Assembly: GCF_000186865.1 (NCBI RefSeq)
Contig: NW_008705567.1
Span: forward strand, 1,048,273-1,103,846
Origin: Aureococcus anophagefferens
Taxonomy: Eukaryota > Sar > Pelagophyceae > Pelagomonadales > Pelagomonadaceae
Direction: 5' to 3'
DNA: 55,574 bases
Position 1 is the first letter of the stretch; every line of letters begins with the position of its first letter. The notes beneath the pieces are model-generated. The model saw nothing but the letters and a program-made list of their open reading frames with translations, did no database searches and was not told the origin of the DNA. A program made the translations under genes and the position numbers. Below, piece by piece: positions 1-7,609 of the stretch.

Positions 1-2341
1 CCCGGGCCATCTGCTCCTTCTCGACGTCGCCCGAGAGCTTCGCCTCCTTGGCCGCGAGCTTCTCCTTGAACTTGCCGACGAGCTCCTCCTTGACGGCGGC
101 CTCGCCGCGCGCGACCTTGGCCTCGAGGTCGGCGACCTGCGCCGCGAACGCGGCGGCCGCGTCCTTGTGGGCCTCGGCCTCCTTGAGCCGCTCGTAGTCG
201 ACGGCCTTGGTGGCCTCGCCGTGCGCCGCGGCGGCGTCGGCGAGCGCGGCGGCCGCGGCCTCGGCGGCCGCCGCGGCCTCGGCGTCGCGCGCCTCGGTCA
301 GCGCGGCCACGGCCCGGTCGTGCGCCTCGCGCAGCGCCGCGCTCGTCGCTTCCTCGACCTCGGCGGCCTTGGCGTCGACGGCCGCCGCCAAAGCCTCGGC
401 GCCCGCGGCGCGCTCCGCGGCGACGGCGTCGGCGAGCGCGGCGTCGGCCTTGTCCGCGTCGGCCTGCTTGGCCTTGGCGAGCTTGTCCTTGAGCTTCGCG
501 ATGAGCTCCTCGCGCACCGCGGCCTCGCGCGTCTCCTCGGCGGCGGCGACGGCCGCCGCGAGCGCGTCCGCGTGCGCCGCCGCCAGCTCGCGCTTCCGCG
601 CCTCGACGGCCGCGGCGACCGTCGCCTCCGTCGCCCCCTCGAGCTCGGCGACGCGCGCCGCCGCCGCCGCGGCCTCGCCGCGCGCGGCCGCGAGCTCCGC
701 CGCGGCGGCGTCGCGGGCCTCGGCGGCCGCGGCGGCGACGCGGTCCTCGAGCTCCTGCTCCGCGGCCTCGAGCGCGCGGTCGCGGCCCGCGACGGCGGCC
801 TCGAGGGCCTTGAGCTGGTCGCCGACCTCCGCGGACGCCTTCGCCGCGGCGTCCGCGCGCGCCTTCGCGAGCTTGTCCTTGAACTTGGCGATGAGCTCGC
901 CGCGGACCGCGGCCTCCTTGGCGGCCTCGGCCTCGGCGACGGCCGCTTGGAGCGCCGCGCCGCCGTCGCCCGCCGCGCGCGTCGCGGCCGCGGCCTCGGC
1001 GGCCCCGAGGCGCGTCGCGGCCTCGGACGCGGCCGCCTCGGCCGCGCCGAGGCGCTCCGCGAGCGCGGCCTTCGCCGCCTCCGCCGCCTCCAGCTGCTTC
1101 ATGGCGTTGTCGAAGGCCCGCAGGCTGTCCTTCTTCCGGTAGTGGCGGTCCTTGTCGCTCTCCTCCTTGTCGGCCTCGAGCGCGGCGACCTTCTCGACGA
1201 GCGCGGCCTCCTTGGCCGCGAACGACGCACCGAGCGCCTCCTCCTTCGCCTTGAGCTTCTCCTTGAGCTTGACGACGAGCGCGGCCTTGATCTTCTTCTC
1301 CAGCGCCTCGACGTCGGGCGGCTCCGGGGCCGCCGCGGCCTCGAGCGCGGCCGCGCGCTCCGCGCCCCGCGCCTCCAACGCGGCCGCGTGCTCCGCCCGC
1401 TGCGCCTCCAGCGCGGCGTCGCGGTCCGCCGCCGCGGCCTCGAGGGCCGCGGCGTGCTCCGCGGCCTGGGCCTCGAGCGCCGCGGCGCCGCCGCCGCGGA
1501 GCGCGTCGGCGTCGCCCGCGGCGGCGGCGGCCGCCGCGACGGCGGTCTCGAGCTCGGCCTTGGCCGCGGCGTGGTCGCGCTTCGCGTCGGCGACGCCCTG
1601 CTCGAGGACGCCGACGACCTCGTCCTTGGCCGCGGCCGCGGCGACGAGCTTCGTGATCTCGTCGTGCGCGGCCGCCCGGAGCTCCTCCTCGCGCTCGCGC
1701 GCGGCGGCCTTGACGGCCTCGAGCTCCTCCGCGGCGGCGTCGGCCGTGTCGCTGAGCTCCTTGAGGTGGGCGATGCGCGCGTCCTCGCCGCCCGCGGCGC
1801 GCTCGAGCTCCGCGCGCTCGAGCTCCGCGGTCAATTTCGCGACCGCGGCCTCGGCCGCGTCCGCGCGCGCGGCGGCCGCGGCGTCGCCGCCGCCGGCCGC
1901 GCGGAGCTGCTCGACCTCGGCCCGCAGGCCCTCCTCGACCTCGGCGTGCGCCGCGCGCAGCGCGTCGACGTGGCTCTCGAGCGCGCGGCCGCCCTCGTCG
2001 GCGCGCTTCGACGCGTCCCGCAGCTTCTTGAGCGCCGCGGCCTCGGCGCGGCGCGCGTCCGCGGCGGACTGCTCGAGCTCGCGGATGCGCGCCTTGAGCA
2101 GCGCCGCCGCCTCCCGGTCGAGGGCCACGCTCCCGGCGAGCGACGGCGGCGACGCCACGGGCGCCTCCATGGGCAAGTGCTCCTCGCCGGGGAGCGCGCG
2201 CTCCTCAAAGTCCTCGCCCGCGGACCGCGGGGACTGGTCGCGGCTCTTCGACTCGTCGGGCTTGTTCTTCTTGTTGCGCGGGCGGCGCTTCCGGCCGCCG
2301 CCGCCGCCCGAGCCGCTCTTCTTGTTGTTATCGGCGGACAT
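1..2341 (-). CDS. Long Ala/Glu-rich coiled-coil protein, 3' end outside window
   Basis: The minus-strand frame is open from ATG (2339-2341) to the window edge, about 780 codons without a stop, so the C-terminus is missing. The first ~60 residues are basic and Gly/Lys/Arg-rich (GSGGGGGRKRRPRNKKNK), like a nuclear localisation or nucleic-acid-binding tail. The rest is heptad-like Ala/Glu/Lys/Leu sequence, predicted to be continuous coiled coil. A basic motif of the form KFKDKLAK or KLKEKLKAK recurs at about 1253-1284, 868-901, 479-512 and 57-88, roughly every 130-140 residues, so the rod is built of diverged repeats. No catalytic domain is visible. It could be a golgin-, myosin-tail- or SMC-arm-like structural protein; I cannot choose. 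The plus strand is also open here, but its product is low-complexity Arg/Leu/Gly and looks like a composition artefact. Confidence 0.6.
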   Translation of the reverse strand, partial: MSADNNKKSGSGGGGGRKRRPRNKKNKPDESKSRDQSPRSAGEDFEERALPGEEHLPMEAPVASPPSLAGSVALDREAAALLKARIRELEQSAADARRAEAAALKKLRDASKRADEGGRALESHVDALRAAHAEVEEGLRAEVEQLRAAGGGDAAAAARADAAEAAVAKLTAELERAELERAAGGEDARIAHLKELSDTADAAAEELEAVKAAAREREEELRAAAHDEITKLVAAAAAKDEVVGVLEQGVADAKRDHAAAKAELETAVAAAAAAAGDADALRGGGAAALEAQAAEHAAALEAAAADRDAALEAQRAEHAAALEARGAERAAALEAAAAPEPPDVEALEKKIKAALVVKLKEKLKAKEEALGASFAAKEAALVEKVAALEADKEESDKDRHYRKKDSLRAFDNAMKQLEAAEAAKAALAERLGAAEAAASEAATRLGAAEAAAATRAAGDGGAALQAAVAEAEAAKEAAVRGELIAKFKDKLAKARADAAAKASAEVGDQLKALEAAVAGRDRALEAAEQELEDRVAAAAAEARDAAAAELAAARGEAAAAAARVAELEGATEATVAAAVEARKRELAAAHADALAAAVAAAEETREAAVREELIAKLKDKLAKAKQADADKADAALADAVAAERAAGAEALAAAVDAKAAEVEEATSAALREAHDRAVAALTEARDAEAAAAAEAAAAALADAAAAHGEATKAVDYERLKEAEAHKDAAAAFAAQVADLEAKVARGEAAVKEELVGKFKEKLAAKEAKLSGDVEKEQMAR

Positions 2342-2486
2342 GCCACCAACTGGTGTCGCGCGAGGCCAGGCGCGCCGAGGGGCGCGCGCGAGGCCTCACG
2401 CGGCCCGGGCCGACAGCGGCCGCGCGCGAAGTGGCGCGCGCGGGCTGACGGCATCGGCGATGCACCCCCTCGCCACGCACGTGCTC

Positions 2487-3950
2487 TTACGCCGAGGGCC
2501 GCGTCATCATGAGGGCGGAGCGGAGGCAGGAGGCGACGAGGTGGCCGTGCTGGTTGAAGCCCTCGTGCTTGAACTGGACGACGCCCTGGTGCGGCCGCTT
2601 CTTCGACGGCCGGTTCGAGACGACCGTCGTCCGCGCGGAGAGCGTGTCGCCGTGGAACATGGGCTTCGGGAAGGTGACGTCGTCGAAGCCGAGGTTCGCG
2701 ACCGTTGTGCCGTGCGTCGTCTCGTGGACGGAGATGCCGACGAGGAGGCTCAGCGTGAACATGGAGTTCACGAGGGGCCGGCCGAACTCCGTCTTCGCCG
2801 CCGCGTCGTGGTCGAGGTGGAGCTGCGCCGGGTTCAGCGACAGCGTCGTCGCGAGCACGTTGTCCGTCTCCGTCACCGTGCGCGTGAGCGCGTGCTCGAC
2901 GACGCGGCCGACGGCTAGGTCCTCGAGGTAGAGGCCGCGCACGGGCCGCGGCGCGGCCTCGGGCGCCGCGGCGCCGCCCGCGGCGTCGATGGCCGCGGCG
3001 CGGTCCAGCAGCCGCCGCGCGGCGAGGAGGTGGGGCCGGTCGACCATGGCCCCATCCACGAGCGCCGCGCCGGCCTCGCCGTCGCCGAGGGCCGCGACGA
3101 CCCTCGCGGCGCGCGCGCGCGCCGCCGCCGGCACCGCAAAGGCCGCGTGCGTCGGCGCGAGCTGGTCCGGGTGCAGGCACATCTTCCCGTCGAAGCCCAT
3201 GGCCGCGGCGTCGCCGGCCTCGTTTCGGAGGCCCGCGGCGTCGCGGACGTCCGTGTAGACGCCGTCGAGCGCCTGGACGCCCGCGGCCCTGCACGCGAGG
3301 AGCGTGCTGATCCGCAAATGCTCGAAGAGCGGCGCGTAGCTCTTCACGCCGTCGGTCTCGACGTACTTGCGCGTGCTGCCGAGCTCCACGGCGATGTCCT
3401 CGGCGCCCCAGGTCGCGGCGACGACGCGCGGGCCCGCGGCGATGGCCGGGAGGTTCAGCGCGCCCGCGGGCACCTCCGTCGCGATGGCGACGACGCCGAC
3501 GCCCTCGCCCGCGGCCCTGCCCGCGTTGGCCTCGCACGCGCGCACGAGGGCGTCGAAGCCCTCGAGGCACGCCGCGGACGCGACCTTGGGCACCATGAGC
3601 GCGTCCGGCCACGCGCCCTCGCCCAACACCGCCGCGAGGTCCTCGATCGCGGCGGCGCCGTTGACGCGGACGACGACCTCCTTCCCGCCGACGTCGGGCC
3701 GCGACGCGAGCCAGGCGCCGACGGCGCGCCGCGCGTCGTCCTTGTCGCGCGCCGCGACGCTGTCCTCGAGGTCGAGGATGATCGAGTCCGCCGACGACGC
3801 GAGGGCCTTGGGCAGGAACTTGTCCATGCGCCCGGCGGGCACGAAGAGGCTGCTGCGCCGCAGGCGCGCGCGGCCGCGCGCGACGGCGGAGAAGGACCGG
3901 CGCATTGTGGAGATGCTGGTGGGCCTGAGGCGTGCAATTTCGGCGGCCAT
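2487..3950 (-). CDS. CitE/CLYBL-like acyl-CoA lyase fused to MaoC-type enoyl-CoA hydratase
   Basis: 487 aa, intronless. Residues ~35-290 are an HpcH/HpaI-aldolase/CitE-type TIM barrel: RSSLFVPAGR at the start, DSIILDLEDSVA with acidic metal ligands, VVVRVNG, LMVPKV, the IATEVPAG strand, WGAEDIAVELG and the closing GFDGKMCLHPDQLA. Residues ~345-485 are a MaoC hot-dog domain with NPAQLHLDHDAAAKTEFGRP, matching the catalytic hydratase motif of mesaconyl-CoA-hydratase-type proteins. Known chemistry: CitE-like enzymes cleave citramalyl-, malyl- or methylmalyl-CoA, and MaoC enzymes hydrate itaconyl- or mesaconyl-CoA. A chain carrying both could hydrate a C5 enoyl-CoA and cleave it to acetyl-CoA plus pyruvate or glyoxylate; this is inference. 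The Arg/Ser-rich N-terminus with a second Met near residue 16 suggests a mitochondrial presequence. Divergent from the GTPase gene at 4212. Confidence 0.85.
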   Translation of the reverse strand: MAAEIARLRPTSISTMRRSFSAVARGRARLRRSSLFVPAGRMDKFLPKALASSADSIILDLEDSVAARDKDDARRAVGAWLASRPDVGGKEVVVRVNGAAAIEDLAAVLGEGAWPDALMVPKVASAACLEGFDALVRACEANAGRAAGEGVGVVAIATEVPAGALNLPAIAAGPRVVAATWGAEDIAVELGSTRKYVETDGVKSYAPLFEHLRISTLLACRAAGVQALDGVYTDVRDAAGLRNEAGDAAAMGFDGKMCLHPDQLAPTHAAFAVPAAARARAARVVAALGDGEAGAALVDGAMVDRPHLLAARRLLDRAAAIDAAGGAAAPEAAPRPVRGLYLEDLAVGRVVEHALTRTVTETDNVLATTLSLNPAQLHLDHDAAAKTEFGRPLVNSMFTLSLLVGISVHETTHGTTVANLGFDDVTFPKPMFHGDTLSARTTVVSNRPSKKRPHQGVVQFKHEGFNQHGHLVASCLRSALMMTRPSA

Positions 3951-4012
3951 GCTCGCTCTCTCTCAGAATTACCACAGCATCACAAGCCGATCGTGCTTTG
4001 GACAAGGCCGGC

Positions 4013-4024
4013 TTAATTAATTAA
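4013..4024. promoter_or_regulatory. AT-rich TTAATTAATTAA box in divergent intergenic region
   Basis: A 12-bp palindromic AT tract lies in otherwise GC-rich DNA between the divergent lyase-hydratase gene (ATG at 3950) and GTPase gene (ATG at 4212). A near-identical tract is at 40241-40251, 30 bp upstream of the ATG at 40211. A core-promoter role is inference from position and composition. Confidence 0.3.
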
Positions 4025-4211
4025 GGAGCCTCTCAGAGAGCACCGCCGATTGAATCGCATCGCAGCCACAACCTTCCGTGTCGTCGGAGGTGGTGTTCGC
4101 GTCGGAAACTCCGCGAGGCCGTCGCCCTTACTATCTCGCCGCGGTCGAGCCGCACGCGCGCGGGAAAAACACGCGACACCGCCGTCGGCGAGTCCACACC
4201 TTGAAGCGAGG

Positions 4212-6211
4212 ATGGTGCGCGCGCGGACGGAGAGCACGCTGTCCGTCGTGAGCGAGGCGTCGACGGTGTCCGTGCCGTCGGCGCGGGAGCGGTCCCTGAG
4301 CAACCTCTTCGGCGGCGGCGCCGAGGAGGAGGACGTCGACCAGGCGCCGCTCAAGCCGCTCAAGGCGCCCGCGGCCGACGCGACGACGTGGGACGCGCGC
4401 GACGTCCGGGTCGCCATGATCGGCAACGTCGACAGCGGCAAGTCGACGCTCATCGGCGTCCTCACGGCCGGCGGCCTCGACGACGGCCGCGGCGGCGCGC
4501 GGAGCCTCGTGCTGCGCCACAAGCACGAGCAGGAGAACGGGCGGACGTCGACGGTGTCCGTCGAGCTCATGGGCTTCCAGGGCGAGCGGCAGGTGCTGCC
4601 GACGGCGCGGCAGCACGCCCAGCGCTGGAAGGAGGTCGTCGACGCCTGCGACCGCAACGTGAGCTTGATCGATCTGTGCGGCCACGAGCGCTACCTGAAG
4701 ACGACGGTCTTTGGTTTGACGGCGATGCTCCCCGACTTCGCTTTGCTGGTCGTCGGCGCGAACATGGGCGTGCAGCGCATGACGCGCGAGCACATCTCCA
4801 TCGCCGTCGCGCTGAGCCTGCCCATCGCCGTCGTCGTCACCAAGGTCGACATCTGCCCGCCGGACGTGTTGAAGCAGACGCGGCAGACGCTCGCTAGATG
4901 CTTGCGCCATCACGGCCGCATGCCCATGCCCGTCAAGGAGCGCGACCAGCTCGCCAACGCGGCGGAGTCCGCGGGCGCCGGCCGCGTCGCGCCGGTGTTT
5001 GCGGTATCGTCGGTCAAGGGCGACGGGCTCGACCTCCTCAAGGGGTTCCTCGGGCTCCTCGAGCGCGCGCCGCGGCCGATCCCTGTGTGCAAATCAACCA
5101 GTGAGCTGGGACGTCGGGGCCAAACTTGAGAATTCTCTAGCTCGGTCAAATCGAAGTCGATTCGGCTGATTTTTGGACGAATCGATTGCTCTCAGCGAGT
5201 TCTCGAAGCACGGCGTGCTCGTCAAAACATTCGAATACGCGCACATTGAAGTCGGGCTGAAGATTTGATTTGCACACAGGCCGATCCTCAACCGGTCCGC
5301 GTTCTTCCGCGACGTCGAGCCGCCGAGCACGGGGCCCGACGCCCACCCGAAGACGCACCTCTGCATCGACGGCGTCTACGAGGTGCGGGGCGTGGGCCTC
5401 ATCGTCGGAGGCACGCTCACGCGCGGCGCGATCGCCGTCGGCGACGCGCTCTGGCTCGGGCCGGACCGCGCGGGCGCGTTCGTGTTCGTGCGGCATTCAA
5501 CCCGACTTCAACAGGCGCGCATGCGACCGTTTCGACGCGAGGTTTCCTGCTGTGCTTCGAGAACTCGATGAGAGCAATCGATTCGTCCAAAAATCAGCCG
5601 AATCGACTTCGATTTGACCGAGATAGAGAGTTCTGAAGTTTGGTGGGGACCCCCCGAGACGCAGGTTCGTGTCCGTGTCCGTCAAGTCCATCGAGTGCAA
5701 GCGCCAGCCCATCGATGCCATCAAGCCCGGCGTCAACGCGACGCTGGCCCTGCGGGCCCTCCACCGCAAGGCGCCGCCGCTGCGCCGCGCGTACTACCGC
5801 AAGGGCATGGTGCTCCTCGGCGCGTCGGACGCGCCGCGCGCGTCGCGCCGCTTCTCCGCGGACGTCGTCATCCTCCACCACTCGACCACCGTCCAGGAGG
5901 GCTACCAGCCCGTCGTCCACTGCGGCGTCGTCCGCCAGGCCTGCGCGCTCCTCAACATCTGCAACAAGGAGAACCTGCTCCGCACGGGCGCGAAGGCGCG
6001 CGTCACGTTCCGCTTCATGTACCACACGGAGTACCTCCTCGTCGGCGCCACCTTCCTCTTCCGCGAGGGCCGCGCCAAGGGCATCGGCAAGATCACCCAC
6101 CTCCTCGACGACGCCGACGCGCCGCCGGACGCGGCGCCGCCGCCGCCGACGAAGCCGCCCCAACCAAAGTCGCCGCCGGGCAGCCCGGCGAAGCCCCAAC
6201 CAAAGGCTTGA
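4212..6211 (+). CDS. GTPBP1/GTPBP2-family translational GTPase, three exons split by two introners
   Basis: Exons 4212-5074, 5280-5477 and 5665-6211 join to 535 codons in frame. The G domain has G1 [10 protein letters not shown]3 [13 protein letters not shown]4 TKVD and G5 SSVKGDG. Exon 2 gives the family's domain II ([19 protein letters not shown]), and exon 3 starts with [12 protein letters not shown] and ends with the [16 protein letters not shown] and [12 protein letters not shown] segments typical of GTPBP1/2, which act in ribosome rescue and mRNA surveillance. G3 has Cys where relatives usually have Ala. The tail after residue ~510 is Pro/Lys-rich. Both introns are introner elements; donors are GC (first) and GT (second). 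ATG 4212 is the first in-frame ATG. Stop lies 25 bp from the stop of the convergent EngB gene. Confidence 0.9.
5083..5279 (+). mobile_element. Introner element 1 (family B), intron 1 of the GTPBP-like gene
   Basis: A 197-bp element with perfect 14-bp terminal inverted repeats (CTGTGTGCAAATCA at the left, its complement at the right), flanked by the exact 8-bp duplication GCCGATCC at 5075-5082 and 5280-5287. The intron is 5075-5279: the donor GC is the start of the upstream duplication copy and the acceptor CAG is the last 3 bp of the element. Core TTCGGCTGATTTTTGGACGA lies in the sense direction. Removal restores APRPILNRS in the GTPase. Confidence 0.93.
5486..5664 (-). mobile_element. Introner element 2 (family B, decayed ends), intron 2 of the GTPBP-like gene
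   Basis: A 179-bp family-B copy in antisense orientation (core complement near 5590). It is flanked by GTTCGTGT at 5478-5485 and 5665-5672. The intron is 5478-5664 with a GT donor from the duplication and a CAG acceptor from the element. The terminal inverted repeats are poor: left TCGTGCGGCATTC, right GAGACGCAG. Removal gives [15 protein letters not shown], which fits the family. Confidence 0.88.
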
Positions 6212-6236
6212 TCTGAGATCACCCCCTAGAAGCCCC

Positions 6237-7523
6237 TTAGAACGTCAGGACGTCCTCGTCGGGGGGCGGCGCCGCTGCCTCCTCCTCTTCCTCGGGGAGC
6301 TCCTCGACGAACTCGTCGTCGTCCTCCTCCTCGACGTCCTCGACGACCTCGTCGTCGTCGTCCTCCGCGACCCACGCCACGTCCTCGTCGAAGAGGCCCG
6401 CGTTGATCGTCGCCCAGAGGTCGCCGCGGCCCTGCTTCGTCACGGCGGAGAAGATGAGCGGCTCGCGGCCGAAGAAGTCGTCGAGGCCCTCGAGCCGCGC
6501 GACGAGCTCTCGCGAGCTCTTGAGCTTGTCGATCTTCGTCGCGACCAACACGACGCGCAGGCCGCGCTTCGCGACCTCGGCTAAAAGCGCCCGGTCGTCG
6601 GCGTTGGGCTCGCGGCGCGCGTCGACGATGAAGACGAGCACCCGCAAAGCGGCGCGCTCGTCCAAGTAGCGCTCGATGAACGCTCCGATCGCCGCCTGGG
6701 CAGGACAAGAGTGATTCAACGTCGCTTCAACGTGAGTGTTCCGCGCGCGCGCGTTCCGAAAAAAACATCCACGCTTCGAGACCGTTCCGAGAGATGATCG
6801 ATCAGCCGAAACGAGTGGAAAACGGCCGAGATCGGAGCCTTTGAAGTTGGGAATTTCGCTCTCTTGTCCTGCCCTGATGGCCGCCTGCTCGTCGTCGGAG
6901 AGCCTCGCGAAGCCGTAGCCCGGCAGGTCGACGAGCGTGCAGGCGGCGCCGCGCGCGTCCGTGACCTCGAAGGCGTTCAGGCGCCGCGTGCGGCCGGGCG
7001 TCTTCGACGCGACGGCGACGTCCTTCCGCGCGCCGACGAGCGCGTTCAAGAGCGACGACTTGCCGACGTTGCTCCTCCCGAGGAAGGCGACCTCGGGCCG
7101 CGGCGTCGCGGGCATGTCACCGGGCGCGTCGTAGCCCCCGAGGAAGGCCGCGCGCAGCTCGCCGGCCGTCGCGAGCGCGCCCTTGGCGTTTTTTTTCGCC
7201 TTCGGCGGCGGTTTCGGCGCGGGCGGCGTTCGCCGCCTTTGCGGCGTCGGCCGTTTTGGGGGCGGCGGCTTCGCGAGCGGCTCCTGCTTGCCGCTCAGTT
7301 TCGCCTTCCGCCGCGCCTTGCTCGCGCTCCGCTTCGCCTGGAGCTGCTCGTAGGCCTCGGCGGCGAGCCGCTCCTCGCGGTCGGCGAAGCCGTCGTTGTT
7401 GTTTCGCTTTTTCTTCGTCCGACCGCCGAAGCAGGCGGTCGGTCGTCGCAGCGGCGCGTTCGGGACGAAGGCGTCGTACGGCAGCAGCAACGCCGCGAGA
7501 ATCGCCCAGTGCAAGGCGGCCAT
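6237..7523 (-). CDS. engB: EngB/YihA-type ribosome-biogenesis GTPase, plastid-type N-terminus, one introner
   Basis: Exons 7523-6885 and 6695-6237 join to 365 aa. The start is the ATG encoding [22 protein letters not shown]: a signal-peptide-like stretch followed by an AFVP motif, similar to the bipartite plastid signals of heterokont algae with Phe after cleavage. A basic Lys/Pro linker follows, then the GTPase: [16 protein letters not shown] (G1), [12 protein letters not shown] (G2), DLPGYGFA (G3), TKIDKL (G4) and SAV (G5). EngB proteins act in large-subunit assembly; a chloroplast site is inference. The last ~55 residues are very acidic Asp/Glu, an unusual tail. The introner sits just after G3 (DDEQ/AAIGAF) and is 189 nt without an in-frame stop. 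Confidence 0.9.
   Translation of the reverse strand: MAALHWAILAALLLPYDAFVPNAPLRRPTACFGGRTKKKRNNNDGFADREERLAAEAYEQLQAKRSASKARRKAKLSGKQEPLAKPPPPKRPTPQRRRTPPAPKPPPKAKKNAKGALATAGELRAAFLGGYDAPGDMPATPRPEVAFLGRSNVGKSSLLNALVGARKDVAVASKTPGRTRRLNAFEVTDARGAACTLVDLPGYGFARLSDDEQAAIRAGQESEIPNFKGSDLGRFPLVSADRSSLGTVSKRGCFFRNARARNTHVEATLNHSCPAQAAIGAFIERYLDERAALRVLVFIVDARREPNADDRALLAEVAKRGLRVVLVATKIDKLKSSRELVARLEGLDDFFGREPLIFSAVTKQGRGDLWATINAGLFDEDVAWVAEDDDDEVVEDVEEEDDDEFVEELPEEEEEAAAPPPDEDVLTF
6696..6876 (-). mobile_element. Introner element 3 (family A), intron of engB
   Basis: A 181-bp family-A copy with CTGGGCAGGACAAGAG-type terminal repeats, inserted sense to the minus-strand gene. Flanking 8-mers are ATCGCCGC (6688-6695) and ATGGCCGC (6877-6884), differing at one base. 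In transcript direction the intron runs 6884 to 6696, with a GC donor and CAG acceptor. It is 11 bp shorter than the 192-bp copies because part of the TTTTTGGACGAGC core is deleted. Confidence 0.9.
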
Positions 7524-7609
7524 CGTGCCGTGTTTCCTGTGGCAAACAGCGACCACAATCGGCAAGGCCGCCCTCCACAGCTGTGCACAGCCCGTACCTC
7601 AAAGACGCG

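Noticed and set aside
167..2512. 781-codon plus-strand open frame opposite the coiled-coil gene
   Set aside because: The product is Arg/Leu/Gly low complexity without domains; the minus-strand frame gives a clear heptad protein with a better start. High GC makes long antisense frames common.
4050..4211. Upstream extension of the GTPBP-like protein
   Set aside because: It would need a TTG start; the first in-frame ATG is 4212, and the extra residues have no features.
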